Assembly (NCBI GenBank): GCA_028710605.1
Contig: JAQTTU010000012.1
Coordinates: forward strand, 59,109-123,108
Reading direction: 5' to 3'
DNA from: Sideroxydans sp.
Lineage (GTDB): Bacteria > Pseudomonadota > Gammaproteobacteria > Burkholderiales > Gallionellaceae
DNA length: 64,000 bases
The notes below the pieces were generated by a model. It did no database searches. It was not told where the DNA came from and saw only the letters and a list, made by a program, of their open reading frames with translations. Every line of letters begins with the position of its first letter. Within the stretch, counting starts at the first letter, position 1. Of the stretch, positions 47,624-56,125 are shown one piece after another. Position numbers and translations under genes: made by a program.

Positions 47624-47792
47624 ACTGCCTCCTCGGCTGCCATTCAACTTTAATTTTCTGGAATGCCAAAATAAACGGCAGAGTTCCTATTTGTAGCTGC
47701 AAGGGTATTGAAGTTACAATTGTTTGGAGAATCAATTATTTCAATTTTGAGTATAAGCAGTGAGTATAGCCAATACCAACGAGGAGCGGGCG
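47624..47792. promoter_or_regulatory. Divergent promoter region of the rnf operon and LysR gene
   Basis: The 169-base gap between divergent genes is AT-rich (TTTCAATTTTGAGTATAAG) and holds the only place for both promoters. An imperfect dyad TTGTA...TACAA (47691-47719) is a possible LysR site but lacks the T-N11-A core. No promoter box can be set with confidence. Confidence 0.5.
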
Positions 47793-48728
47793 ATGCCTAC
47801 GGATAAACAGGCCTATTATAAAAACAACCGTCTTAAACAAATCCGCGCATTCTGCCAGGTGGTGCGCAGCGGCAGCATCACGCAGGCGGCGCAGAAGCTG
47901 TTTCTCAGCCAACCATCGATCACTTTGCAGATACAGGCGCTGGAGCGGGAACTGAACACGGTTCTGTTTGAACGGCGCGGCCCCGTCCTTAAACTAACCC
48001 CCGACGGCGAAGCGCTCTACGTCTTGTCCGAACCGCTGGTGCAAGGCGTGGACAATCTGTATTCCAATTTTATCGCACAACACGGGCGGCTGGAATCGGG
48101 CGAATTGAATATCGGAGCGGGCGAATCGACTATCCTCTATATCCTGCCCGAGGCCGTGCGGCGTTTCACCAAGGCTTATCCGGGAGTTCACCTGCGCCTG
48201 TATAACGTGACCGGGCGCGACGGTCTGAAGATGCTCAAGTCGGACGAGATCGACTTCGCGGTCGGCTCCATGCTGGATGTGCCTGACGACATCACCTACC
48301 AGCCCATCGTTACTTTCGATCCCGTGCTGATTACCCCTACCGACCACCCGCTGGCCGAGAAGAAGAATGTGACACTGGAAGAGGTCAGCCAATACGGCCT
48401 GATCCTGCCGCCGCGCCATCTTTCCACTTGGGGGGTGGTCAAATATGTGTTCCAGCAACACAAGCTGTCGTTCAAAGTGACGCTGGAGGCGGGCGGCTGG
48501 GAAGTGATCAAAAAATATGTCGAACTGGGCATGGGCATCTCCATCGTCACCGACATCTGCCTGACCGGCCAGGAAAAACTCGTGCGCATCCCGCTTTCCC
48601 AGTATTTCCCGCAGCGCGGCTACGGCCTGGTGCTGCGCAAAGGCAAATTCCTGTCGCCCCAAGCGCACCGTTTTGTCGAAGTGCTGACCGAGGTTTATCG
48701 GGAAAAAGGGTCGAGCATGGCGGTATGA
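47793..48728 (+). CDS. LysR-type regulator divergent to the rnf/pyruvate oxidoreductase operon
   Basis: 311 residues. N-terminal winged helix (RLKQIRAFCQVVRSGSITQAAQKLFLSQPSITLQIQALERELN), then a substrate-binding domain (about 95-300; GELNIGAGESTILYILPEAVRRF). ATG at 47793 is chosen because GAGGAG lies 8 bases upstream; a GTG at 47760 has none. LysR regulators commonly control the divergent operon, here rnfB onward. The ligand is unknown; its style is close to CysB/CbbR-like members. Confidence 0.87.
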   Translation: MPTDKQAYYKNNRLKQIRAFCQVVRSGSITQAAQKLFLSQPSITLQIQALERELNTVLFERRGPVLKLTPDGEALYVLSEPLVQGVDNLYSNFIAQHGRLESGELNIGAGESTILYILPEAVRRFTKAYPGVHLRLYNVTGRDGLKMLKSDEIDFAVGSMLDVPDDITYQPIVTFDPVLITPTDHPLAEKKNVTLEEVSQYGLILPPRHLSTWGVVKYVFQQHKLSFKVTLEAGGWEVIKKYVELGMGISIVTDICLTGQEKLVRIPLSQYFPQRGYGLVLRKGKFLSPQAHRFVEVLTEVYREKGSSMAV

Positions 48729-48762
48729 CGGGGCGTACTAACTTTCACCAACGCAATTGATT

Positions 48763-48796
48763 CAAACGGGGAGCGCTTCGCTCCCCGTTTTTTTCA
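48763..48796 (+). terminator. Rho-independent terminator of the LysR gene
   Basis: AAACGGGGAGCG-CTTC-GCTCCCCGTTTTTTT: strong GC stem, tight loop, run of seven T. Confidence 0.95.
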
Positions 48797-48885
48797 TTTC
48801 GTCGCAACAAACTCCCTTCCGCCAATAATGCCGCGTTTAATCCGACCTGTTGAAACGCGGCATTAACTGGAGTGGGGAGAATATT

Positions 48886-49359
48886 TTGGACGATAGCTAT
48901 TTGTGGTTAAAAGCGCTGCACCTGCTCGGGGTGATGCTGTTCATGGGCAACATCATCGTGACCGGCTGGTGGAAATTCATGGCCGACCGCACGCGCAATC
49001 CTCAAGTCATTGCTTTTGCGCAACACCAGGTTACGCTCACCGATTACGTGTTCACGGCAGGCGGTGCGACGATTCTGTTCGCGGCGGGGTGGGGTAATGC
49101 GGCGCTGCACGGCATGGATGTGATGCAAATTCACTGGCTGTCATGGGGGCTGTGGTTGTTCAGCGCCTCCGGGGTGATCTGGGTGGCGGTGTTGATCCCT
49201 ACCCAGATTCGTCAGGAACGCATGGCGTGTGCATTCGCCGTCAGCGGTATCATTCCGCAGGAGTATTGGCGCTTGTGCCGTCGTTGGAATATCTGGGGCA
49301 GCATCGCGACTTTGTTGCCGCTGATGAATCTCTACTGGATGGTTCTGAAACCGGCTTGA
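48886..49359 (+). CDS. DUF2269 family membrane protein
   Basis: 157 residues with four predicted spans (about 5-24, 50-70, 80-103, 135-153). The LKALHLLGVMLFMGNIIVTGWW start is the DUF2269 signature with its conserved His. Starts TTG at 48886 behind GGGGAGA. The family is of unknown function. Monocistronic between a terminator and the sigma gene. Confidence 0.8.
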   Translation: MDDSYLWLKALHLLGVMLFMGNIIVTGWWKFMADRTRNPQVIAFAQHQVTLTDYVFTAGGATILFAAGWGNAALHGMDVMQIHWLSWGLWLFSASGVIWVAVLIPTQIRQERMACAFAVSGIIPQEYWRLCRRWNIWGSIATLLPLMNLYWMVLKPA

Positions 49360-49522
49360 CGCAAAATGGGCAACCCAAACCCATGCATCGCATGAAGATG
49401 CCCGTATTTGCTGGCTTGCGGGCACGCTGGCAATTCTGCCTGGCTGCGTGCCCTGCCTGATGCCTATTCCAGAATTATTTCGATTCCCACAATATAAATT
49501 TCTGTGAATCGTCTTCACAGCT

Positions 49523-50095
49523 ATGGATACAACGTTAACCGCTCACGCACTGATGGTCGAACAGGATAAACACATCACGGAAACCGTCTCGCGCGAGCGC
49601 GGGAGGCTGCGCAATTTTATCCGGAGGCGCGTGCCGGATGCCGACGAGGCCGAGGATATTTTGCAGGATGTGTTCTTCGAGTATGTGGAGAACTATCGGC
49701 TGCCCGAGCCGATTGAACAGGTCGGCGCATGGCTGTTTCGCGTGGCACGCAACCGCATCATCGACCGTTTTCGCAAGAAGCGCGAGGTGCAGTTGCCGGA
49801 GATGCCGGAGGATGGGGACGAGCATTGGCTGGAAGAGGTGCTGCCGTCGCCGGATGCCGGGCCGGAAGCGGAATATGCGCGCGGTGTGCTGTTGCACGAG
49901 CTGATTGCCGCGCTCAAGGACTTGCCCAAGGATCAGCGCGACGTATTCATCGCCCACGAGCTGGATGGGCGCAGTTTCAAGGAGTTGGCGGCGGAAAGCG
50001 GGGTGGCAATGAATACGTTGCTGGCACGCAAACGCTATGCGGTGCTGCATCTGCGGGCACGGCTGAAAACGATTTATGACGAATTTAATCTGTAA
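49523..50095 (+). CDS. ECF sigma factor
   Basis: 190 residues. Sigma-2 (about 25-90: RLRNFIRRRVPDADEAEDILQDVFFEYVENYRL and AWLFRVARNRIIDRFRKK) and sigma-4 (about 128-182: LPKDQRDVFIAHELDGRSFKELAAESGVAMNTLLARKRYAVLHLR). No NrsF or RsiW-like anti-sigma; instead a small His-rich membrane protein starts 11 bases later and may play that part. The signal is unknown. Confidence 0.88.
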   Translation: MDTTLTAHALMVEQDKHITETVSRERGRLRNFIRRRVPDADEAEDILQDVFFEYVENYRLPEPIEQVGAWLFRVARNRIIDRFRKKREVQLPEMPEDGDEHWLEEVLPSPDAGPEAEYARGVLLHELIAALKDLPKDQRDVFIAHELDGRSFKELAAESGVAMNTLLARKRYAVLHLRARLKTIYDEFNL

Positions 50096-50106
50096 GGAGA
50101 ACTGCG

Positions 50107-50442
50107 ATGTGCATGAACAATAAAGCAAAGATTTTCAAGATTGTGGTGATGGTGGTGGCGGGGATTGTCGCGCTGGGCTGGGTGGTGATGGCGCTGTGGA
50201 ACTGGTTGCTGCCGAACTTGTTCGTGGGGGTGCACGAGATCAGCTATGTGCAAGCGCTGGGCGTGCTGGTGCTGAGCAAGATTCTGTTCGGCGGATTCCG
50301 GGGGCACGGCGGCATGCACAAGCGTATGCATCACCACCATCTGAAAAACATGACAGCGGAAGAACGCGAAAAATTTCTGAAGGGTATGGGCGGATGCTGC
50401 GGCGGCAAGCACAAGCTGGATGAGGCTGAAGCGAAGGAATAA
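50107..50442 (+). CDS. Small His/Cys-rich membrane protein coupled to an ECF sigma factor
   Basis: 111 residues. Two predicted spans (about 10-32 and 45-62), then a cytoplasmic tail with H-G-G-M-H-K-R-M-H-H-H-H (residues about 67-78), a conserved-looking NMTAEEREKFLKGM and G-C-C-G-G-K-H. The histidine/cysteine clusters suggest metal binding. RBS AAGGAGAACTGCG. The link with the sigma gene suggests a membrane sensor or anti-sigma for a metal-linked response; this is inference. Confidence 0.75.
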   Translation: MCMNNKAKIFKIVVMVVAGIVALGWVVMALWNWLLPNLFVGVHEISYVQALGVLVLSKILFGGFRGHGGMHKRMHHHHLKNMTAEEREKFLKGMGGCCGGKHKLDEAEAKE

Positions 50443-50461
50443 AACTTACTCGCCACAGCGC

Positions 50462-50496
50462 AATTCAGTCGCTTGACTCAATCAAGCGACTGAATT
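50462..50496. promoter_or_regulatory. Perfect dyad upstream of the TetR gene, candidate operator
   Basis: AATTCAGTCGCTTGA and TCAAGCGACTGAATT, 15-base perfect arms, 5-base centre, 36 bases before the TetR-type start. No T-tract, so it is a poor terminator. TetR-family regulators often bind such dyads over their own promoter. Confidence 0.6.
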
Positions 50497-50531
50497 AAGG
50501 TGCGCGTCCTTTCAGAAATTTGGGATGAACC

Positions 50532-51245
50532 GTGACCGCCAAAAAAACAGACTGCCTGCTGATGCAAACCGCGCAGCGCGTGCTCGGCCACCAGCCGGGC
50601 GCGCAGGAGGAAACACGCTGGCGCTTGTTGCAGGCGGCGACCGAAGTGTTTGCCAAGTCCGGCTACCATGCGGCGACCACGCGCGAGATATGCAAGCGCG
50701 CCGGGGTCAACCTGGCCTCCATCCACTATTACTACGGCGACAAGGCGGAGTTGTACCGCGAGGTGTTCCGCCTGCCCTTCCTCGAAGAGTGCAACACTCT
50801 GGTCACGATGGATATTGCGCAAGTCACGGCGAGAGAGGCGTTGACGGGTTTCTATGGCTGGCTGTTCCCGTCAACAGCCGAGGAAGACCCGATGCTTGAG
50901 CTGTTCATGCGCCTGCATGCGCGCGAGGAAGCCGAGCCCAGCGGGGTGTTGGGTGATGCCATGATGCAGGCGCTCCGCCCCAACCACGAAAAGATGCAAG
51001 CGCTGTTGTGCCGCGAGTTCGGGCTGAAGAAGCCGGACCGGGAAGTGGACAGGTTGACCTTTGCGCTGTTCGGCTTGGCAACAGTGTTTTTTCACAATCG
51101 TGCCGCGCTCGAACATTTCGCGCCCGATCTGCTCGATGGCCAGAAAGCGCAGGAGGATATGGTTGAACGGCTGGTGGGATACGCCATCGTCTTGATCGAG
51201 GCCGAAGGTAAACGCCGCGCGGCGGCAAAGCGCGCGAAGAAATGA
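50532..51245 (+). CDS. TetR/CecR-type regulator of the efflux operon
   Basis: 237 residues, GTG start at 50532. N-terminal HTH: RWRLLQAATEVFAKSGYHAATTREICKRAGVNLASIHYYYGDKAELYREV, the TetR signature. The C-terminal part (about 95-225, LFMRLHAREEAEPSGVLGDAM) fits the CecR/DUF1956 ligand domain. It starts the plus-strand set adaptor - RND pump, so it probably represses that set. Confidence 0.88.
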   Translation: MTAKKTDCLLMQTAQRVLGHQPGAQEETRWRLLQAATEVFAKSGYHAATTREICKRAGVNLASIHYYYGDKAELYREVFRLPFLEECNTLVTMDIAQVTAREALTGFYGWLFPSTAEEDPMLELFMRLHAREEAEPSGVLGDAMMQALRPNHEKMQALLCREFGLKKPDREVDRLTFALFGLATVFFHNRAALEHFAPDLLDGQKAQEDMVERLVGYAIVLIEAEGKRRAAAKRAKK

Positions 51246-51272
51246 ACAACATGGGCAAAAGGTAGAAATAGC

Positions 51273-52208
51273 ATGCGCTTAAATATCCAACAGCATCCGC
51301 TGATTTTCAAATTGGCCTTGTCCGGCATGGTGCTGGCAGGCGGCGCTTTCTGGCTGGCCGGCAACAGCAAGGCGGAGCAGGCCGCGCCAGCGGCTGCGGT
51401 CAACCGTCCCGCGCTGACGGTGCGCACCACGGTGCTGCGCGACGACAAATGGGCGCGCACGCTGACGGCGAACGGCAGCATTCTGCCGTGGCAAGAGGCC
51501 ATTATCAGCGCGCAAGTGCAGGGGCTGCGCATCTCGGATGTGAAAGTCAGCATAGGCGATCATGTACAGCAAGGCGATGTGCTGGTGACGCTGGATAACT
51601 TCGGGCGCACCGGTGCTGAAGACTCGGATCAATCCGCGCAAGGGCGCATCGTTGCGCCTGACTCGGGAATTATTTCGGCAGCGAACGCCAATGTGGGGTC
51701 GATGTTGCAACCCGGTGCAGAGTTGTTTCGTCTGATCCGCAAAGGCCGTCTGGAGTGGCGCGCCGAGCTGACGGCGGAAGAGTTGATGCTGTTGCGCAAG
51801 GGCATGACTGCCGAAATCACCGTGGGCGAAGGGCGTGTCATCAAGGGCACGGTGCGCGCGATTTCGCCGTCGGTAAATGCGCAGACGCGTTACGGCTATG
51901 CGCTGGTTTCGCTGGCGGACAGCAGCGGCATCATCGCGGGTGTATATGCGCGCGGCACATTCGATGTGAGCGGCGGCAGAATGAATTTGCTGTCGTTGCC
52001 GCAATCCGCCGTCATGCAGCGCGGCAGCCAGACCTACGTGCTGGCGGTGGACGCGGGCAACCGCGTGCATGAACGCATGGTCAAAGTCGGCCAGCGTGCG
52101 GGCGACCGCATCGAGATCAAGCAGGGCTTGAAGGCCAATGAACCTGTGGTGGAAAGCGGCGGCGCGTTCCTGACCGAGGGCGATGTCGTGCAAGTGGTGA
52201 AGGGCTAA
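51273..52208 (+). CDS. RND efflux periplasmic adaptor
   Basis: 311 residues, short for the family. N-terminal signal/anchor (about 10-30), lipoyl-like halves VQGLRISDVKVSIGDHVQQGDVLVTLDN and GRIVAPDSGIISAANANVGSML joined by almost no helical hairpin, then the beta-barrel and membrane-proximal domains (LSLPQSAVMQRGSQTYVLAV). No lipobox cysteine. Spacing of 2 bases to the pump gene. The missing alpha-hairpin is unusual, as it normally touches TolC. Confidence 0.9.
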   Translation: MRLNIQQHPLIFKLALSGMVLAGGAFWLAGNSKAEQAAPAAAVNRPALTVRTTVLRDDKWARTLTANGSILPWQEAIISAQVQGLRISDVKVSIGDHVQQGDVLVTLDNFGRTGAEDSDQSAQGRIVAPDSGIISAANANVGSMLQPGAELFRLIRKGRLEWRAELTAEELMLLRKGMTAEITVGEGRVIKGTVRAISPSVNAQTRYGYALVSLADSSGIIAGVYARGTFDVSGGRMNLLSLPQSAVMQRGSQTYVLAVDAGNRVHERMVKVGQRAGDRIEIKQGLKANEPVVESGGAFLTEGDVVQVVKG

Positions 52209-52210
52209 AC

Positions 52211-55200
52211 ATGAACGTTTCAGCCTGGTCCATCCGCAACCCGATTCCTGCGGTACTCGGTTTTGTCATGCTCACATTTATGGGCGTGATGGCGTTCAAG
52301 GCCATGAAGATCCAGATGTTCCCCGACATCGATCTGCCGATGGTGACGGTGACGGCGACATTGCCGGGCGCATCTCCCGACCAGATGGAGGTCGAAGTGG
52401 CGCGCAAGATCGAGAACGCGCTGGCCAGCACGCAGGGGTTGAAGCATCTCTATACCCAGGTCAAGGACGGCACGGCAATTATTTCCGCCGAGTTCCGCCT
52501 TGAGCGCGATTCGCGCGAAGCGCTGGAAGATGTGCGCTCTACGGTGTCGCGCATACGCGGCGAACTGCCGCGCGAGATGCTCGATCCCTCCATCAACAAA
52601 GTGCAGTTGAGCGGCAAGCCGATTCTGACTTACACCATTTCCGCCGCCAATATGAGCGAGGAAGAGCTGTCCTGGTATGTGGACAACAACATGACCAAAT
52701 TGCTGTTGGGCGTGAAAGGCGTGGGCGCGGTCAACCGCGTGGGCGGCGTGACGCGCCAAGTGCGGGTAGAACTGGATCCGACCAAGATGCTGGCGCTCAA
52801 TCTCACGGCTGCGGAAATCTCCGGTCAGCTGCGCCAGATACAGCAGGAAGCGCCGGGCGGGCGCACCGATGTGGGCGGCATGGAGCAATCCGTGCGCACC
52901 GTGGCCACGGTGAAATCGGCGGAAGAACTGGCGCGCATGGAAATCGGTTTGCGGGACGGGCGCACGGTGCGCTTGGATCAGGTGGCGCAGGTGAGCGACA
53001 CCATCGCCGAGCGCCGTTCGGCGGCGCTGCACGACGGCAAGCCGGTGGTCGGATTTGAAATCGTGCGCTCGCTGGGCGCGGGCGATGTGGCCGTGGCGGA
53101 AGGCGTGAACAAGGCGCTGGCAGAACTCAAAACAAGTCGTCCCGAGATCAAGGTGGAGCTGGTGTTCGATACGGTGGACATGGTTTACCAGACCTACAAA
53201 GGCTCGATGGAAATGATCTTTGAAGGTTCGCTGCTGGCGGTGATCGTGGTGATCTTTTTCCTGCGCAACACGCGCGCCACCATCGTGGCCGCGACCGCGC
53301 TGCCGCTGGCCGTGGTTCCCACGTTTGCCTTGATGTACCTGTTCGGCTTTTCCATCAACATCGTGACGCTGCTCGCGTTGTCGCTGGTGGTCGGCGTGCT
53401 GGTGGACGATGCCATCGTCGAGATCGAAAACATCATGCGCCATCTGGAAATGGGCAAAACCCCGTACCAGGCGGCGATGGAGGCCGCCGACGAAATCGGC
53501 ATGGCAGTGATTGCCACCACCTTCACGCTGGTGGCGGTGTTTCTGCCGACCGCGTTCATGAGCGGCATCGCGGGCAAATTCTTCGTGCAATTCGGCTGGA
53601 CGGCGGCGGTGGCGGTGCTGTTCTCGCTGGTGGTGGCGCGCTTGCTGACTCCGATGATGGCCGCGTATTTCCTGCGTCCGCGCGTGGCGCATGCCACCCC
53701 GCAGTGGATAGAGATTTATCTCAAATGGGCGCAATGGTGTTTGCATCACCGCAAAACCACGCTGCTGGTGACCGCCGGTTTTTTCGTCGGTTCGATCGCT
53801 TTGGCCGGTACCTTGCAGACCGCGTTCCAACCCAAGGACAACCAGTCGCAAACGCAGGTGACTTTGACTTTGCCGCCGGGCAGCAAGTTTGAGCAGACAC
53901 TGGCGCTGGCCGAACAGGCGCGCGCCATTGCGATGCAAAACCCGAACGTGACGCTGGTCTATACCGCCATCGGCGGCGGCGCAACCGGCGGCGATGCGTT
54001 CGAGCCGACGGGCGTGCCGGATGCGCGCAAAGCCACGCTGTCGATCCAATTGAAGCCGCGCGGCGAGCGCGTGCAGAAACAGCAGATCGAAAATGAATTG
54101 CGCGAAGCGATGACGGTGTTGCCTGGTGTGCGTATCAAAGTTGGCATGGGCGCATCGGCGGACAAATACCAGCTGGTGTTGACCAGCGAGAACAGCACGC
54201 TGCTGAACGAACACGCGCTGAAGGTGGGGCAGGAATTGCGCACCATACCGGGCATTGGCAACGTGGTGTCCAACTCCAGCGTCCTGCGTCCCGAACTGGT
54301 GGTGCGCCCCGATTTCGGCAAGGCCGCCGATCTGGGCGTGACTTCCAGCGCCATCGCCGAGACTTTGCGCGTGGCGACCAACGGCGACTACGACCAGTCG
54401 CTGGCCAAGCTGAATCTGCCGGAGCGGCAACTGCCCATCATCGTCAAGCTGCGCGACGATGCGCGGCAGGACATCGGCCTGTTGTCGCGCCTGGTGGTGC
54501 AGGGCACGCACGGGCCGGTGATGCTGGGCAATGTGGCGACGCTGACCATGGAAAGCGGCCCGGCGCAGATCGACCGCTACGACCGGCAGCGCAATATCAC
54601 GTTCGAGATCGAACTGGCCGGACAGCCTTTGGGGCAAGTGCAGGCTGCCGTGCTGGCGCTGCCATCGGTGAAGAATTTGCCGACCGGCGTGGCCATGGCT
54701 CCCATCGGCGATGCCGAGGCGATGATGGAGTTGTTCGAAAGTTTCGGTCTGGCGATGTTCACCGGCGTGATGTGCATCTACATCGTGCTGGTGCTGCTGT
54801 TCAAGGACTTCATGCAACCGGCCACCATTCTCGGCGCGCTGGTGCTGTCGATTCCCGGCGCGTTGCTGGCGTTGTTCCTGACCGGTACCGCGATCTCCAT
54901 GCCGTCGATGATCGGTCTCATCATGCTGATGGGCATCGCCACCAAGAACTCCATTCTGCTGGTGGAATACGCCATCGTTTCGCGCCGCGAACGCGGCATG
55001 AACCGCGCCGAGGCGCTGATAGACGCGTGCAAAAAGCGCGTGCGCCCCATCGTGATGACCACCATGGCAATGGGCGCGGGCATGTTGCCGGTGGCGCTGG
55101 ACATGGGCATGGGCGACGGCAGCTTCCGTTCGCCGATGGCGATTGTGGTGATAGGCGGCCTGATTACTTCGACTTTTCTCAGCCTGCTGGTGATCCCGGT

Positions 55201-55288
55201 GGTATATACCTATGTGGACGACTTGATTGAATGGGCGCGCGCCACGATTAACAGATTTGGCCGGGAGCGGGCAGCAGCAGGCGGTTGA
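52211..55288 (+). CDS. RND-family efflux pump, HAE1-like
   Basis: 1025 residues, full length, twelve spans. N-terminal SIRNPIPAVLGFVMLTFMGVMAF, proton-relay Asp pair in TM4 VVGVLVDDAIVEIENIMRH, and TM10-12 with LMGIATKNSILLVEYAI. These place it in the hydrophobe/amphiphile class, not the heavy-metal class (which has DxxxxE). Substrates cannot be told from sequence. Works with the adaptor upstream and probably the TolC encoded at 56126. Confidence 0.93.
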   Translation: MNVSAWSIRNPIPAVLGFVMLTFMGVMAFKAMKIQMFPDIDLPMVTVTATLPGASPDQMEVEVARKIENALASTQGLKHLYTQVKDGTAIISAEFRLERDSREALEDVRSTVSRIRGELPREMLDPSINKVQLSGKPILTYTISAANMSEEELSWYVDNNMTKLLLGVKGVGAVNRVGGVTRQVRVELDPTKMLALNLTAAEISGQLRQIQQEAPGGRTDVGGMEQSVRTVATVKSAEELARMEIGLRDGRTVRLDQVAQVSDTIAERRSAALHDGKPVVGFEIVRSLGAGDVAVAEGVNKALAELKTSRPEIKVELVFDTVDMVYQTYKGSMEMIFEGSLLAVIVVIFFLRNTRATIVAATALPLAVVPTFALMYLFGFSINIVTLLALSLVVGVLVDDAIVEIENIMRHLEMGKTPYQAAMEAADEIGMAVIATTFTLVAVFLPTAFMSGIAGKFFVQFGWTAAVAVLFSLVVARLLTPMMAAYFLRPRVAHATPQWIEIYLKWAQWCLHHRKTTLLVTAGFFVGSIALAGTLQTAFQPKDNQSQTQVTLTLPPGSKFEQTLALAEQARAIAMQNPNVTLVYTAIGGGATGGDAFEPTGVPDARKATLSIQLKPRGERVQKQQIENELREAMTVLPGVRIKVGMGASADKYQLVLTSENSTLLNEHALKVGQELRTIPGIGNVVSNSSVLRPELVVRPDFGKAADLGVTSSAIAETLRVATNGDYDQSLAKLNLPERQLPIIVKLRDDARQDIGLLSRLVVQGTHGPVMLGNVATLTMESGPAQIDRYDRQRNITFEIELAGQPLGQVQAAVLALPSVKNLPTGVAMAPIGDAEAMMELFESFGLAMFTGVMCIYIVLVLLFKDFMQPATILGALVLSIPGALLALFLTGTAISMPSMIGLIMLMGIATKNSILLVEYAIVSRRERGMNRAEALIDACKKRVRPIVMTTMAMGAGMLPVALDMGMGDGSFRSPMAIVVIGGLITSTFLSLLVIPVVYTYVDDLIEWARATINRFGRERAAAGG

Positions 55289-55361
55289 GGCGACAGAGGG
55301 CTGTTGTTATACTGCCGCGCGATTTTAACAACACGGCAGCACACTGGAGAGGGAGATAACA

Positions 55362-56012
55362 ATGAATTTGGAACAAGCACGCTTCAATATGATCGAGCAG
55401 CAGATTCGCCCATGGGATGTGCTGGATGCACGCGTGCTGGATCTGCTCAAACTGGTGCGCCGCGAACAGTTCGTACCGGCGGTGAGCAAAGCGCTGGCCT
55501 TCGTCGATACCGAAATCCCGCTGGGACACGGCGCGGCGATGTGGTTTCCGAAACTGGAAGCGCGCGCGCTACAGGCATTGCAGCTCAAGGCGACGGACAA
55601 TGTGCTGGAAGTGGGAACCGGTAGCGGCTATCTGACTGCCTTGCTGGCAAAAATGGCCAAGCAGGTAACCAGCGTGGAGATTGTGCCGGAATTGAGCGGC
55701 AGCGCAGCACGCAATCTGGCCGCGTCGCATATCGAGAATGTCACGTTGCAAGTCGGCGATGCCGCGCAGCAATGGGGCGAATCTGAATACGATGCGATTG
55801 TGCTTACCGGCTCGGTGCCCATGGTGCCCGAGGCCTACAAAAACCAGTTGAAAGTCGGCGGACGCTTGTTTGCGGTGGTGGGCGATGCACCCGCGATGCA
55901 GGCGCAACTAATTACGCGCACTACGCCGGATTTGTTTGAGACTGTCACGCTGTTCGAGACCGATGTTGCGCCGCTGAAGAATGCGCTGCAACCGAGACGG
56001 TTTGTGTTTTGA
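55362..56012 (+). CDS. pcm: PIMT-family O-methyltransferase
   Basis: 216 residues; protein-L-isoaspartate methyltransferase family, repairing aged Asp/Asn sites with SAM. NMIEQQIRPWDVLD at the start, REQFVPAVSKALAFVDTEIPLGHG, and SAM motif DNVLEVGTGSGYLTALLAKM at about 85-104 with VEIVPEL. The canonical catalytic GxxISQP reads GHGAAMW here, so activity on isoaspartate is uncertain. RBS GAGGGAGATAAC. Located between the RND pump and tolC, as in several betaproteobacteria. Confidence 0.85.
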   Translation: MNLEQARFNMIEQQIRPWDVLDARVLDLLKLVRREQFVPAVSKALAFVDTEIPLGHGAAMWFPKLEARALQALQLKATDNVLEVGTGSGYLTALLAKMAKQVTSVEIVPELSGSAARNLAASHIENVTLQVGDAAQQWGESEYDAIVLTGSVPMVPEAYKNQLKVGGRLFAVVGDAPAMQAQLITRTTPDLFETVTLFETDVAPLKNALQPRRFVF

Positions 56013-56125
56013 AGCCAGCCCGGCATTCGATGGAAATTTGAAAGAAGTATCAGGCGATGCGCTTGCCTGTTGTAACGATGGCTCTTACCGTGTAATATTA
56101 GCATATTCTAATATTGGAGCACCAA

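Noticed and set aside
47691..47719. TTGTA...TACAA dyad as LysR operator
   Set aside because: Only 5-base arms at a 29-base span and no T-N11-A core; too weak to list as a site.
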